IMG/VR virus record: IMGVR_UViG_3300000385_000016
Location: 1-34,140 of that record
Origin: a virus
Direction: 5' to 3' (one strand)
DNA: 34,140 nucleotides
Notes under the pieces: generated by a model
The model's input: only the letters and a program-made list of their open reading frames with translations
What the model was told of the DNA's origin: nothing
Database searches by the model: none
Shown here: in pieces, positions 22,795 to 31,041 of the stretch
Position numbering within the stretch: the first letter of the stretch is position 1
Layout: the number at the start of each line of letters is the position of its first letter
Made by a program: the position numbers and the translations under genes

Positions 22795-24010
22795 TTCTAG
22801 TATTTCCGTAATGAATTACCTTGCTTACAGAACTTGTAAATTTTCTCCACGGATCGATTACAATGCTTTCAGGAGGTATAACGCAATAAATTTCATCTTG
22901 AGATTTATCTTTGGTATAATCATATGTAATACTAGCAGAATGTGCCATTAAAAATACGCCAGGTTCTTGAGGTTGATACAAATCTCCTGTATAAGGATCA
23001 ATGTAGGTAGGTGTAATTCCCATCTGTTGTAAATAGTATCCGATTAGAAGAGAATAGGAACCGTCTGTATAAGGCACTTTTGGTTTATAAGATTTGCCGT
23101 GAATATATACAGGCATGTCGTTTTCTTCTGCTAACCTGTGTAATTCTTTTGCAATATTTTCTGCCTGTACTTCTCTTGCTCGCATAATTGAGTCAAAAAG
23201 ATCGTAGCCTAGGTCTAGTTCTTGGGCCATGTATCTTAGTGCAATATTATCTCTTGGGTGACAGGATCCACCGTCCCCCATTCCTGCTGTCATATATTGT
23301 GGGCTCATTATTCTCTTAGAAGAATGTGCAAGTGCATTTGTTACAACATCAACATTAATATTGCCCTGCTTTTGTGCGACGTCTTGAATCATGTTTACAA
23401 GAGAAATTTTTGCAGAAATAAATGTGTTATAGAAAACCTTAATACACTCGCACTCGTCATATGTGCCTACAACATAACGTGGGTTATTTTCCATTATAGT
23501 GTCATAAAAGTCTCGTAGCCGCTTTGCATCTCCTGTTTCGGTGCCGTCTTCTGTTCCTATCATTACCATTTCAGGATTTACCATATCCCATGCTACTGAA
23601 CCCATTGCTATTAAATACGGATTATAAACAAATCTTGTGTTGTTGACAAGTGGTACAAATTCTCTTCTTGTAGTACCTGGCAGTACTGTAGAAATCAAAA
23701 CCAAAAGCTGATTCTCGTTCATATGTTTATCGGCTTCTTGTAATACCTGTTTTACAACATCGTAAGAGAAGTCCTTTGGAGGTAAATGGCAAGTAGGATG
23801 TTTTCCGTCGTAGTCGGAATTATGAGGTGTGGGCACAGCTACAAACACAATGTCGCAGTTTTGCACACAATCTTTAATAGATGTTTCAAATTCTACTAGA
23901 TCACTAGGTAAAGGTTCTAAATCATATCCTTTTACAGTATGGCCTTTTTTAACAATTTCCTCAGCACAAGGCAAGCCTAACTTGCCTACTCCAATGTATC
24001 CAATCTGCAT
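22787..24010 (-). CDS. UDP-glucose/GDP-mannose-type nucleotide-sugar dehydrogenase
   Basis: The 407-residue enzyme has a Rossmann start IGYIGVGKLGLP (G7/G9/G12) and FVAVPTP near 56-62. The catalytic-base region is NTFISAKIS (K201), the catalytic Cys is in GDGGSCHPRDN (C250), and HGKSYKP lies near 304-310. The family oxidises the C6 hydroxyl of a UDP-hexose to a uronic acid with 2 NAD+. The usual NPEFLREG stretch reads NPYLIAMG (130-137), losing a conserved Glu, so the substrate may differ from UDP-glucose. The ATG follows AAAGGA with 6-nt spacing. Its GC is high compared with neighbours (30 of 60 in the line at 23221). It heads the largest minus-strand block. Confidence 0.88.
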   Translation of the reverse strand: MQIGYIGVGKLGLPCAEEIVKKGHTVKGYDLEPLPSDLVEFETSIKDCVQNCDIVFVAVPTPHNSDYDGKHPTCHLPPKDFSYDVVKQVLQEADKHMNENQLLVLISTVLPGTTRREFVPLVNNTRFVYNPYLIAMGSVAWDMVNPEMVMIGTEDGTETGDAKRLRDFYDTIMENNPRYVVGTYDECECIKVFYNTFISAKISLVNMIQDVAQKQGNINVDVVTNALAHSSKRIMSPQYMTAGMGDGGSCHPRDNIALRYMAQELDLGYDLFDSIMRAREVQAENIAKELHRLAEENDMPVYIHGKSYKPKVPYTDGSYSLLIGYYLQQMGITPTYIDPYTGDLYQPQEPGVFLMAHSASITYDYTKDKSQDEIYCVIPPESIVIDPWRKFTSSVSKVIHYGNTRNA

Positions 24011-24117
24011 ACAGCGTCCTTTATAAGTTTATTAACGTATTTAAAATTCCAAGCTATTTCAGAGATGCCTTCTTGATTCCTTACAATTCCTAGGGCATAT
24101 TTTTGTTGTATTTGAAT
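23986..24117 (-). pseudogene. Possible C-terminal remnant of a deleted upstream gene
   Basis: On the minus strand a 43-codon frame without any ATG runs from just after a TAA (24118-24120) to a TAG 25 bases inside the dehydrogenase gene, the same kind of end overlap as intact junctions here. It contains EGISEIAWNFKYVN, which faintly resembles the E-x-IAW-x-x-x-(Y/W)-(V/I) end of sugar-nucleotide thymidylyltransferases. A gene tail left after loss of its front part would explain it. Chance is a real alternative. Confidence 0.25.
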
Positions 24118-24240
24118 TTAAGTTTTTTATTTTTTTGAGACTATAGATTGTATAGTTCTTGTCCTAATTTTTCTTCTGCCCATCCGTGATATATTTTCAA
24201 AGTCATAATTTTTTCTATATCTTTAGGATATATATTTACA
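24011..24240. other. Longest non-coding stretch: divergent region between two blocks
   Basis: These 230 bases separate divergent starts at 24010 and 24241 and are T-rich on the plus strand. They hold the dehydrogenase ribosome site (AAAGGA on the minus strand, 24022-24017) and a possible gene-tail remnant. A second short minus-strand frame ends at 24141. No sigma70 or clean late-type promoter is convincing. An AGGA about 13 bases before the ATG at 24241 is a poor ribosome site. Confidence 0.4.
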
Positions 24241-24828
24241 ATGTCTTTTGAAAATATTGCTAAACTAGAAAGTAAGATTGCTGACTTTTTTAGATCTGAG
24301 TATGCGGTAGCAACAGATTGTTGCACACATGCTATAGAACTTTGTTTGCGGTATACAAATGCAAAAAAAGCAGTATCACCTTTTCATACTTATATTTCGA
24401 TTCCTTTTACATTCGAAAAACTAGAAATAGAATGGAGTTTTGTCAGTCTGAAATGGAACGACTATTATTACATAACAGATAGAATTATTGATGCCGCTGT
24501 TTACTGGAAAGAAAATGGTTATATAAAAAATACTTTTATGTGTTTAAGCTTTCAATACAAAAAGCATTTTAGTTTAGGTCGGGGCGGGGCTATATTAACA
24601 GATAATTATAATGATTATGTTGAACTTAAAAAAATGAGTTACGATGGTAGAATTCCTCAAATACCTTGGGCAGAACAAAATATAAAGTCTATAGGATACC
24701 ACTATTACATGACACCCGAAACCGCAGAATTGGGTCTACAAAAAATAGATGATGCTTGTCAGATACCGCCAAATCTTTGGAGTTATAAAGATTATCCTGA
24801 TCTTTCCACTATGGATGTATTTAAATGA
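24241..24828 (+). CDS. Short DegT/DnrJ/EryC1-type aminotransferase
   Basis: The family is recognised from LESKIADFFRSEYAVATD and CTHAIELCLRY at the start, then SPFHTYISIP. The PLP-ring Asp is in IIDAAVYW (D84), the Schiff-base Lys region is FQYKKHFSLGRGGAIL (K108 by alignment to the Gly run), and YHYYMTPETAELGLQKID follows. With 195 residues it is about half the usual 370-400 and lacks the C-terminal domain. Either compact phage forms suffice, or it is an inactive or partner-dependent version. Full enzymes transfer an amino group to a keto sugar or keto cyclitol. It overlaps the next gene by 4 nt (ATGA) and sits two genes before an amidinotransferase. Confidence 0.75.
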   Translation: MSFENIAKLESKIADFFRSEYAVATDCCTHAIELCLRYTNAKKAVSPFHTYISIPFTFEKLEIEWSFVSLKWNDYYYITDRIIDAAVYWKENGYIKNTFMCLSFQYKKHFSLGRGGAILTDNYNDYVELKKMSYDGRIPQIPWAEQNIKSIGYHYYMTPETAELGLQKIDDACQIPPNLWSYKDYPDLSTMDVFK

Positions 24829-25055
24829 AAATTATAACCTTCGGAGACAGTTGGGCAGTCGGACATGGATTAGGAATAGGCGAAAACAACTTTACAGATT
24901 TTTTAAGCTCTGCTCTAAATTGCGATAATAAAAATTTTGGAGTAAGTGGCGCTAGCTTGGGTCATATTTTTCGCGATTTTACTAGAGAGATAAAACTAAT
25001 TAACGGACACAAACTTATAGCTAACCTGTTATTGGAAAAATATGAGAAATTGTAA
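24825..25055 (+). CDS. Internally deleted SGNH hydrolase (76 aa remnant)
   Basis: The frame keeps SGNH block I at the start (MKIITFGDSWAVGHGLG, GDS Ser at residue 9) and a block II-like NFGVSGASLG. After DFTREIKL it jumps directly to INGHKLIANLLLEKYEKL, which looks like the block V His and last helix of the same family. More than 100 residues that should lie between are missing, yet the frame is intact and both junctions are coupled (ATGA at the start, 14-nt overlap at the end). This indicates an in-frame internal deletion rather than a frameshift. Catalysis is unlikely. Its translation may be kept only to couple the flanking genes. Confidence 0.65.
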   Translation: MKIITFGDSWAVGHGLGIGENNFTDFLSSALNCDNKNFGVSGASLGHIFRDFTREIKLINGHKLIANLLLEKYEKL

Positions 25056-26010
25056 CGAATGGGGATCACTTAAAAAAGTTATTGTAGGTATATCGGACAA
25101 TGCAAAAATGCCGTCTGTAGATATTTCAGTAAGGACTGTAAATCATGCAGATAAATCGGATAAAAAATCTATTATAAAAGGAAATTACCCCCAAAAAGTA
25201 TTAGAAGAAGCAGCCGAAGACCTTGAAATTTTTTGTGATTTTTTAAAATCTCAAAATATTGAAGTTTGCAGGCCTAGTGATAATAATCCAAAATATTATA
25301 ATTATTGTCCTAGAGATAGTGTATTTGTATACAATGACAAATCATATGCCACACCTATGCCTATGATATGCAGACAAAAAGAATACACTGCATTTCAAAA
25401 ATACTGCAAAAATTTAACAGTGTTAGATTGTTATGTAGATAACGACTTATACAATCTAAATTGTATAGGTAATCCTAATATTCTGGCATTAAATGAAATA
25501 GCACCGTCCTTTGATGCTGCAAACATTATAAGGGCAAACAAAGATATATTATATCTAGTTAGTAATAGTGGAAATAAAAAAGGTGCAGAATTATTACAAG
25601 ATTTATTAGGCGCAGAAGTCGAAGTACATACACTAGAAAATGTTTACTCGTACATGCATATTGATTCAACAATTGCTTTTCTCAGAGAAGGTTTACTATT
25701 AGCAAATCCAGAAAGAATTAAGGATAAAAGCTTTTTGCCAAAACCTTTTTGCAATTGGGATATAATTTGGTGTCCAGAACCTTATGATATAGGACATTAT
25801 CCTAATATCTGCAATGCGAGTACTTGGATAAATATGAATCTATTTTCCATAAATGCTAAACTTGTTGTTTTGGAAGAACATCAACATAGTTTAAGAAAAG
25901 AATTAGAAAAAAAAGGGATTGACTGTGCAATGCTGCCGATGAGACATCAAAGGACACTAGGCGGCGGCTTTCACTGTGTAACATTAGACATTGAGAGAGA
26001 AAAAGAATGA
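25042..26010 (+). CDS. Glycine/inosamine-type amidinotransferase
   Basis: This 322-residue protein aligns by eye with the arginine:glycine and StrB-type amidinotransferases. It shows NEWGSLKKVIVG at the start, YNYCPRDSVFVYND near 86-99, FDAANIIRANKDIL with catalytic D158, YMHIDSTIAFLREGLLLANP with H206, and LGGGFHCVTLDI with the nucleophile C312. All three catalytic residues are present, so it should be active, transferring the amidino group of arginine to an amine acceptor. It follows an aminotransferase and precedes an oxygenase (4-nt overlap), suggesting that the amine made first becomes guanidinylated. Glycine is a possible acceptor too. The acceptor is not readable from the sequence. Confidence 0.9.
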   Translation: MRNCNEWGSLKKVIVGISDNAKMPSVDISVRTVNHADKSDKKSIIKGNYPQKVLEEAAEDLEIFCDFLKSQNIEVCRPSDNNPKYYNYCPRDSVFVYNDKSYATPMPMICRQKEYTAFQKYCKNLTVLDCYVDNDLYNLNCIGNPNILALNEIAPSFDAANIIRANKDILYLVSNSGNKKGAELLQDLLGAEVEVHTLENVYSYMHIDSTIAFLREGLLLANPERIKDKSFLPKPFCNWDIIWCPEPYDIGHYPNICNASTWINMNLFSINAKLVVLEEHQHSLRKELEKKGIDCAMLPMRHQRTLGGGFHCVTLDIEREKE

Positions 26011-26504
26011 CTATAAAAACCGGAAAGCTAGAAAATATATACTGGAACGACAGTTTTAAAAGTTTCGATTACATAAAGCAACCTGTAAGTGAAGAAGAAA
26101 TCACAAAGTGGAGAGAAGCAGGATATAATCATAAAAGCTTCACCGGAGAAATGTATGATAGTAAAAACCCAATGCCGGACTACGCTGATAAAATTGCTAA
26201 GGACTTGGGATTAAAAAATTGCGGTTTTGTTTTTTACAGAATGAATACTAATGACATAATGCCTACGCATGTAGATCACTTTTCTCGTTACTGTGAAATT
26301 TTTAACGTTGACAGATATGATGTATTTAGAGCGGTAGTTTTTTTAGAAGATTGGAAAATAGGACATTATTTTGACATAGGAAATAGGGCAATAATGAATT
26401 ATACCGCAGGTGAATGGATCATGTGGAGCTGTGACGAACCTCACTTTGCAGCTAACATAGGAACAGAGCCTAGATATACTCTGCAAATTACAGGAATTTT
26501 GTAA
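26007..26504 (+). CDS. Predicted Fe(II)/2-oxoglutarate oxygenase (small)
   Basis: The 165-residue protein has H88-x-D90 in MPTHVDHFSRY, the distal H146 in DEPHFAANIG, and R156 in EPRYTLQITG, a complete Fe and 2-oxoglutarate set in a beta-helix frame. FRAVVFLEDWKIGHYFDIGN and MNYTAGEWIMWS match strands of the protein at 11525-12073, so the two are related. It overlaps the amidinotransferase by 4 nt, and its stop shares a base with the next start (TAATG). Hydroxylation of a guanidino compound, a sugar or a protein residue would all fit. The substrate is not known. Confidence 0.75.
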   Translation: MTIKTGKLENIYWNDSFKSFDYIKQPVSEEEITKWREAGYNHKSFTGEMYDSKNPMPDYADKIAKDLGLKNCGFVFYRMNTNDIMPTHVDHFSRYCEIFNVDRYDVFRAVVFLEDWKIGHYFDIGNRAIMNYTAGEWIMWSCDEPHFAANIGTEPRYTLQITGIL

Positions 26505-27685
26505 TGGATTTTGTTCAAGACATATACTGGAACAATCTTCCCTCTAAAATATTAAAAAGTAAGAAAAAAAGTCATATTCTTAATAATTTAATAAAAAACA
26601 CGTTCCTAAATTCAATCAAAGAACCGTTTTTTTTGTTTACAGGAACCAATGATATAGATTTTTCTTTTTTGTCTAAGGATACAAAAATATTAAAAAAACT
26701 TTCTAAAAGAAAAATAAAATTTTTTTTATACGAACCGGTATCATATTATTTTGAAGGTTATAATTTTAATTTAGGCTACTATTCTGAATTTCATTCAGCT
26801 CATAATAATTCAAAGAAATTAAGAGCAGAAGAATTAGATTACCTTAACGAATTAGGAAAAAAAATAAACGGAATTGTAGTTAATCATGGGGATTATGGTT
26901 TACAAAAGTTTTTAGGAGAGAAGTACCCTTATATCACTTTTAAATGCAGAGACATTTTTATCAGGCAAGCTGCCTTAAGCTATATGCCTTTAGATACAGA
27001 ATTTATTCCAAAAATAACCAAAAGATTTTGGTGCGGCAACGGAAGATACACCATCCATAGGCACATTATAATGTGCTACTTAGCAGATAAATTAGGAAAT
27101 TATAGCTGGTGGTTTAAGGGAAACACTGATTGGGAATCTGTCATTGATTGGATAGAAGATTTACCTAGAGAATACCTTAAAAAAAATAATAAAATACTTA
27201 ACGATAACAATTGGGAGTTAGATTTTTGCTCAGATAAAATCAATATAGATGAAAAACACTCTTTATATCTGCCCGAAGGACCATTTTCTCAGCCTAACAT
27301 AAAATACAAAAAAACTTTTGACGAATGTTTTGTGTGTATTATAAATGAAACTCGCTTTGCTCAACCTACTGCTAACTTTTCAGAAAAAGTAATAGATGCT
27401 ATTAACTATAGAAAACCTTTTATTGTAGTGGCACCGCCTAAAACTTTAGAATACATAAGAAAACTAGGTTTCAAAACTTTTTCTAACTATTGGGATGAGT
27501 CATATGACCAAATTGAAAATCATAACGATCGAATGTTAGCTATTTTTAAACTAATAGACGAAATAAATTCTAAAAGTTTGAATGAACTTAATGACCTAAA
27601 TGTAAACATGCAAGAATTATTAGAGCATAATAGGAATCTAGTAAAAAAACTACCAAAAAATAATACAGTCATAAATGATAATTAA
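26504..27685 (+). CDS. Large phage protein with GT-B-like C-terminal motif (copy 1)
   Basis: The 393-residue product begins MDFVQDIYWNNLPSKILKSK. Its C-terminal third contains CIINETRFAQPTANFSEKVI, then DAINYRKPFIVVAPPKTLEY and GFKTFSNYWDESYD. The same order (NET...SEK-x...PF-x-x-x-x-P...LGF-x-x-F) occurs in the following gene, so they are tandem paralogues. SEK...PF...GF is the kind of motif found in the nucleotide-sugar half of GT-B fold enzymes such as fucosyltransferases, which suggests but does not prove glycosyl transfer. Very A-rich sequence with several A runs. It overlaps the next gene by 11 nt. Confidence 0.55.
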   Translation: MDFVQDIYWNNLPSKILKSKKKSHILNNLIKNTFLNSIKEPFFLFTGTNDIDFSFLSKDTKILKKLSKRKIKFFLYEPVSYYFEGYNFNLGYYSEFHSAHNNSKKLRAEELDYLNELGKKINGIVVNHGDYGLQKFLGEKYPYITFKCRDIFIRQAALSYMPLDTEFIPKITKRFWCGNGRYTIHRHIIMCYLADKLGNYSWWFKGNTDWESVIDWIEDLPREYLKKNNKILNDNNWELDFCSDKINIDEKHSLYLPEGPFSQPNIKYKKTFDECFVCIINETRFAQPTANFSEKVIDAINYRKPFIVVAPPKTLEYIRKLGFKTFSNYWDESYDQIENHNDRMLAIFKLIDEINSKSLNELNDLNVNMQELLEHNRNLVKKLPKNNTVINDN

Positions 27686-28829
27686 AAATCCATACATCGA
27701 CTCGTGCGAAAGTTCTACATTTTCAGTATTATTTGATTACTTTAATTGGCGCGACGATATACAATTAATACATGGGCTAATGAAATATCCTGAATGGAAG
27801 CCTAATGTAAATATCCTTAATTTTATAAAAAATCTAGAAGAGCTAAGATACAATGCCAATTGTTATTTTGTTTTTGATGCTTCTACAGAAGGATTTTCAC
27901 CTTTCAAAAACTTCTTCTTTCATAACCTATACGAATCATGTAGATTACATAATATTAAGCCTAACAAGATTATATTTGTTTCAACAAATATGAAAGATTT
28001 AACCAATATTGAAAGATATAATAAAGAAAATAGAATACAAGAAAGTATAAGAGTTTTTCCTTTCTTAAGTTTCAAAAAAATGATTCAAGATTTGATAGAG
28101 GACAATTACGGCTTTAATTTTAACAGCAATTCTGCATTTGAATATTTCAAATCTGAATGTGACAGAAAATTTAGCGGAGATTTTGGATTAAGTTTAAGCA
28201 GAGTAAATCGATCACATAGAACTCTTGCTCATTATCTTCTACACTCTACCAACCTAGACAGACATTTTAAATTAAGTCAAGATAGAATTTCTGAAGATGA
28301 CATAAGATACACTGCACAACATTATTTGCTTGATAAAAATTTTTTAAAATGGTGTTCTACTCTACCAAAGGTTGTCGACACAGAAGATTTTGAAACTAAT
28401 CATGCTTTATCTATTAATAGTCATCTTCACAATTCAACTCTATTTCAGATTGTAAATGAAACTCACGTAAAAAACTGGCAAAATACGAGTTTATTTTATT
28501 CAGAAAAAACATTTAGATCCATGGCTCACATGCAACCGTTCCTGATATTTGGACAGCCAGGCTGTAATAGAAAATTAGAACAATTAGGTTTTAGACTTTT
28601 TAGAGAAGATTTTGATTACTCCTTTGATGATATTCAAGACACAAAAAAACGTTACCTTGCAATAATAGATACTATTAGACAGGTAGTTAAACAACTGAAC
28701 GAGATGAATAGAGACGAACAAATAAAATGGAGATTTAGGAGAGAAGAAACACTCAAACACAATTTTGATTTAGTAATGGACATTAACTATTTTAGACAGG
28801 ATTTTGAAAAACTGATAGAGGCATTATGA
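27675..28829 (+). CDS. Large phage protein with GT-B-like C-terminal motif (copy 2)
   Basis: The 384-residue protein opens MIIKNPYIDSCESSTFSVLF, and its C-terminal part has IVNETHVKNWQNTSLFYSEK followed by TFRSMAHMQPFLIFGQPG and LEQLGFRLFREDFDYSFDD, matching the preceding gene in order and spacing. The N-terminal halves differ, with a short Rossmann-like CYFVFDASTEGFSPF and KIIFVSTNMKDL here. A glycosyltransferase-like role is inferred only from the conserved tail. The start overlaps copy 1 by 11 nt and the stop overlaps the SGNH gene (ATGA). No membrane segment is seen. Confidence 0.55.
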   Translation: MIIKNPYIDSCESSTFSVLFDYFNWRDDIQLIHGLMKYPEWKPNVNILNFIKNLEELRYNANCYFVFDASTEGFSPFKNFFFHNLYESCRLHNIKPNKIIFVSTNMKDLTNIERYNKENRIQESIRVFPFLSFKKMIQDLIEDNYGFNFNSNSAFEYFKSECDRKFSGDFGLSLSRVNRSHRTLAHYLLHSTNLDRHFKLSQDRISEDDIRYTAQHYLLDKNFLKWCSTLPKVVDTEDFETNHALSINSHLHNSTLFQIVNETHVKNWQNTSLFYSEKTFRSMAHMQPFLIFGQPGCNRKLEQLGFRLFREDFDYSFDDIQDTKKRYLAIIDTIRQVVKQLNEMNRDEQIKWRFRREETLKHNFDLVMDINYFRQDFEKLIEAL

Positions 28830-29671
28830 AAAGATACAAAAGATTTTTTGCTTTCGGATGTTCTTTTACTCATTATAAATGGGCGACATGGGCGAATATT
28901 CTAGCATACGAATTAGATTGCGAATTTTTTAATTTGGGGAAAAGCGGTGCAGGGAACAGTTTTATCGCTAATCAAATTTCTCAAGCGGATGCATATTTCA
29001 ATTTTACACAAGAAGATTTAGTTGTAGTAAGTTGGACTAATATCTCACGCGAGGATAGATATAGAGACACAGGATGGATCACGCCAGGTAATATTTACTC
29101 GCAACATGATTATGATGAAAACTTTGTCTCTAATTACGCAAACGATACCCATTTTGCATTGCGAGATTTTTCTTACATTCATTTTGTAAAAAACCTGTTA
29201 GAAAGTAAAACCAACTGGCATTTTTTACAAATGTGTAACATAGTTAATGTAATTAATCAATGGGAATCAAACAGAAGATCGAACTCTGACATCAAAAATA
29301 TTTCAGACTTATATACTGATTCTTTACAACACATTGTTCCGAGTTTTTATGATGTTTTATGGAGAGGAAACATTGATAATAAATGGAAAAGTGATTGGAG
29401 AGAAATACACCCGAACTATTCTGACGGACATCCTACACCATTAGAGCATTTGCAATATCTAGAAAGAACAATCATGCCCAACATATCAGAAAAAACAAAA
29501 CAAGCTGTATATTCTTTACAAGAACAATGGCGAGATTATATTCGAGAAGGATATAAAAACACTTCTATAGATTGCGGGCTACACGACATGCCAAACAATT
29601 GGGTAGATAAAATGCATAATTTATTTAGACTGAGGGAAGAAAAGCCTATTCCCAGTGTGCTGTATCATTGA
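28826..29671 (+). CDS. SGNH/GDSL-type hydrolase-like protein
   Basis: The 281-residue protein has block I AFGCSFTHYKWATW (S13), block II FFNLGKSGAGNSF, a block III-like VVSWTNISRED with the oxyanion Asn, and block V SDGHPTPLEHLQYL with D-x-H. All four SGNH blocks are present, so it is likely active, unlike the remnant at 24825. A C-terminal extension of about 70 residues follows (KQAVYSLQEQWRDYIREGY). It may de- or trans-acylate a sugar made by the same operon. Its stop overlaps that of a minus-strand radical SAM gene by 7 bp. Confidence 0.7.
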   Translation: MKRYKRFFAFGCSFTHYKWATWANILAYELDCEFFNLGKSGAGNSFIANQISQADAYFNFTQEDLVVVSWTNISREDRYRDTGWITPGNIYSQHDYDENFVSNYANDTHFALRDFSYIHFVKNLLESKTNWHFLQMCNIVNVINQWESNRRSNSDIKNISDLYTDSLQHIVPSFYDVLWRGNIDNKWKSDWREIHPNYSDGHPTPLEHLQYLERTIMPNISEKTKQAVYSLQEQWRDYIREGYKNTSIDCGLHDMPNNWVDKMHNLFRLREEKPIPSVLYH

Positions 29672-31041
29672 CTCTGGCACAAGTCCCAAAAACTTTGCAT
29701 TTCTGGAAATGTGTCAGTAAAATTTGAATTTCTTCTTCTATCGTGCTCGGAAAACCAAGCATAAAAGTTTTTTCTTGCTACTATTAACTTATCTTCTTCA
29801 TAAAAAGTAGATGCCATGTAATCAACTACTCTTTTGAACTTTTCATACTCTAGATCTGTGAATTTAGTTCTATCACTATTGTCTTGATTGCGTTTTATAA
29901 AATCTAAATGAGAATACATATAGAGCATGTATTCTTCTTTCGGTAGAATATTCATGTCAAATATAGTAGGTTCTTTCAAATGAGGTGTATCAAAACGAAT
30001 TCTTTGCCATTGTGTTTCGTTTTTGTTCGAATTGTATCTTTCGCGCCATTCTAGTATCTTTTCTAGCAATAAATTAAAACTTGTAACGCAAAATATATTG
30101 AACGTAATCATAAATGTTACAGGCAATCCTGTATTTGAGAGATAATAGTCTAGATTACGCTCCCATAATTTGATATCTAGACCGTGACGAGCGTATTCTG
30201 CTCTTTCCCCCCAGGTATCAATTGAAGTATATAATTTAAAACTTTTAATTGCGTTTATAGAACGCAGATAACTGATCCTTTCTACTAGACGTTCTACGAG
30301 TTTGGGTTTGACCCCAAGATTTGAGTTAATTTCTATCTGTATATGCGGTTTCGGATCTTCCTCCAGTTTATCAAACAAATCCCATGTACTTTTATGCATC
30401 AAAGGCTCGCCGCCTGTTATTCGCAGTATGTTAAGAGTCTTTGAAACTTCGGGCCACCATTCCCACCATGCTTTTACATATGGATTTTCTTCTTCTCTGT
30501 GATAGACTTTGAACCAATCTATGTCCTGTCTATGATCTGTAGCAGTATCATAAGGTCCATGTTCGTCAATTTCTTTCCAATACCTAGAACTTGCTTTAGG
30601 ATGACAATAGCCACACTTGAAGTTACACTCATTTGAGAAAGAAATTTCAATATACTCCGGATTTACGTTGTATTCTGCACCGCCTTGTTTTATTTCTTCC
30701 AATCTTTCTGGTGTATATATTGAAGCAGTTTTGATATGACGATCGGAAACATAGTCTTTGCCCATTGCTTCTATTTTCCAGCAGTAGGAACATCCTGCAG
30801 GCTGCTGTCCTTTCATCATAAATTCTCGTTCCTGCTTTTTTTGACGAGTATTATGAAGTGCAGATGGGTTGTTTTCAAGTTCTTCCAACGGAATAGGATG
30901 CGGAGCAGGATGATAGCAAGAGTGAGTTTCGCCTGTTTGTAGATAAATCGTGGTATGATGCCACTTTGCCATACAGAAAGTAGGAGAAATTTCTCTATCT
31001 GTATGAGGAATAATCTGTTTTATCTCTTCAAGTTCGCTCAT
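29665..31041 (-). CDS. Radical SAM protein with N-terminal twitch-like domain (copy 3)
   Basis: The 458-residue product has N-terminal cysteines C23, C42, C84 and C87 (PTFCMAKWHHTTIYLQTG, CSYCWKIEAMGK), the core CNFKCGYC (C139, C143, C146), ITGGEPL (208-214) and IEINSNLG. It matches the twitch-first layout of the proteins at 14162 and 17289 but has no type B partner next to it. Instead it follows a run of glycosyltransferase-like genes on the minus strand (4-nt overlap). This may mean it acts on the same glycan. GC here is higher than in the adjoining plus-strand block. Confidence 0.87.
   Translation of the reverse strand: MSELEEIKQIIPHTDREISPTFCMAKWHHTTIYLQTGETHSCYHPAPHPIPLEELENNPSALHNTRQKKQEREFMMKGQQPAGCSYCWKIEAMGKDYVSDRHIKTASIYTPERLEEIKQGGAEYNVNPEYIEISFSNECNFKCGYCHPKASSRYWKEIDEHGPYDTATDHRQDIDWFKVYHREEENPYVKAWWEWWPEVSKTLNILRITGGEPLMHKSTWDLFDKLEEDPKPHIQIEINSNLGVKPKLVERLVERISYLRSINAIKSFKLYTSIDTWGERAEYARHGLDIKLWERNLDYYLSNTGLPVTFMITFNIFCVTSFNLLLEKILEWRERYNSNKNETQWQRIRFDTPHLKEPTIFDMNILPKEEYMLYMYSHLDFIKRNQDNSDRTKFTDLEYEKFKRVVDYMASTFYEEDKLIVARKNFYAWFSEHDRRRNSNFTDTFPEMQSFWDLCQSQ

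Noticed and set aside
24141-24326. 61-codon minus-strand frame overlapping the DegT gene start
   Set aside because: Its first two thirds are the complement of the conserved DegT N terminus. Only the last 20 or so codons lie in the gap, with no ribosome site. It is mentioned only under the intergenic region.
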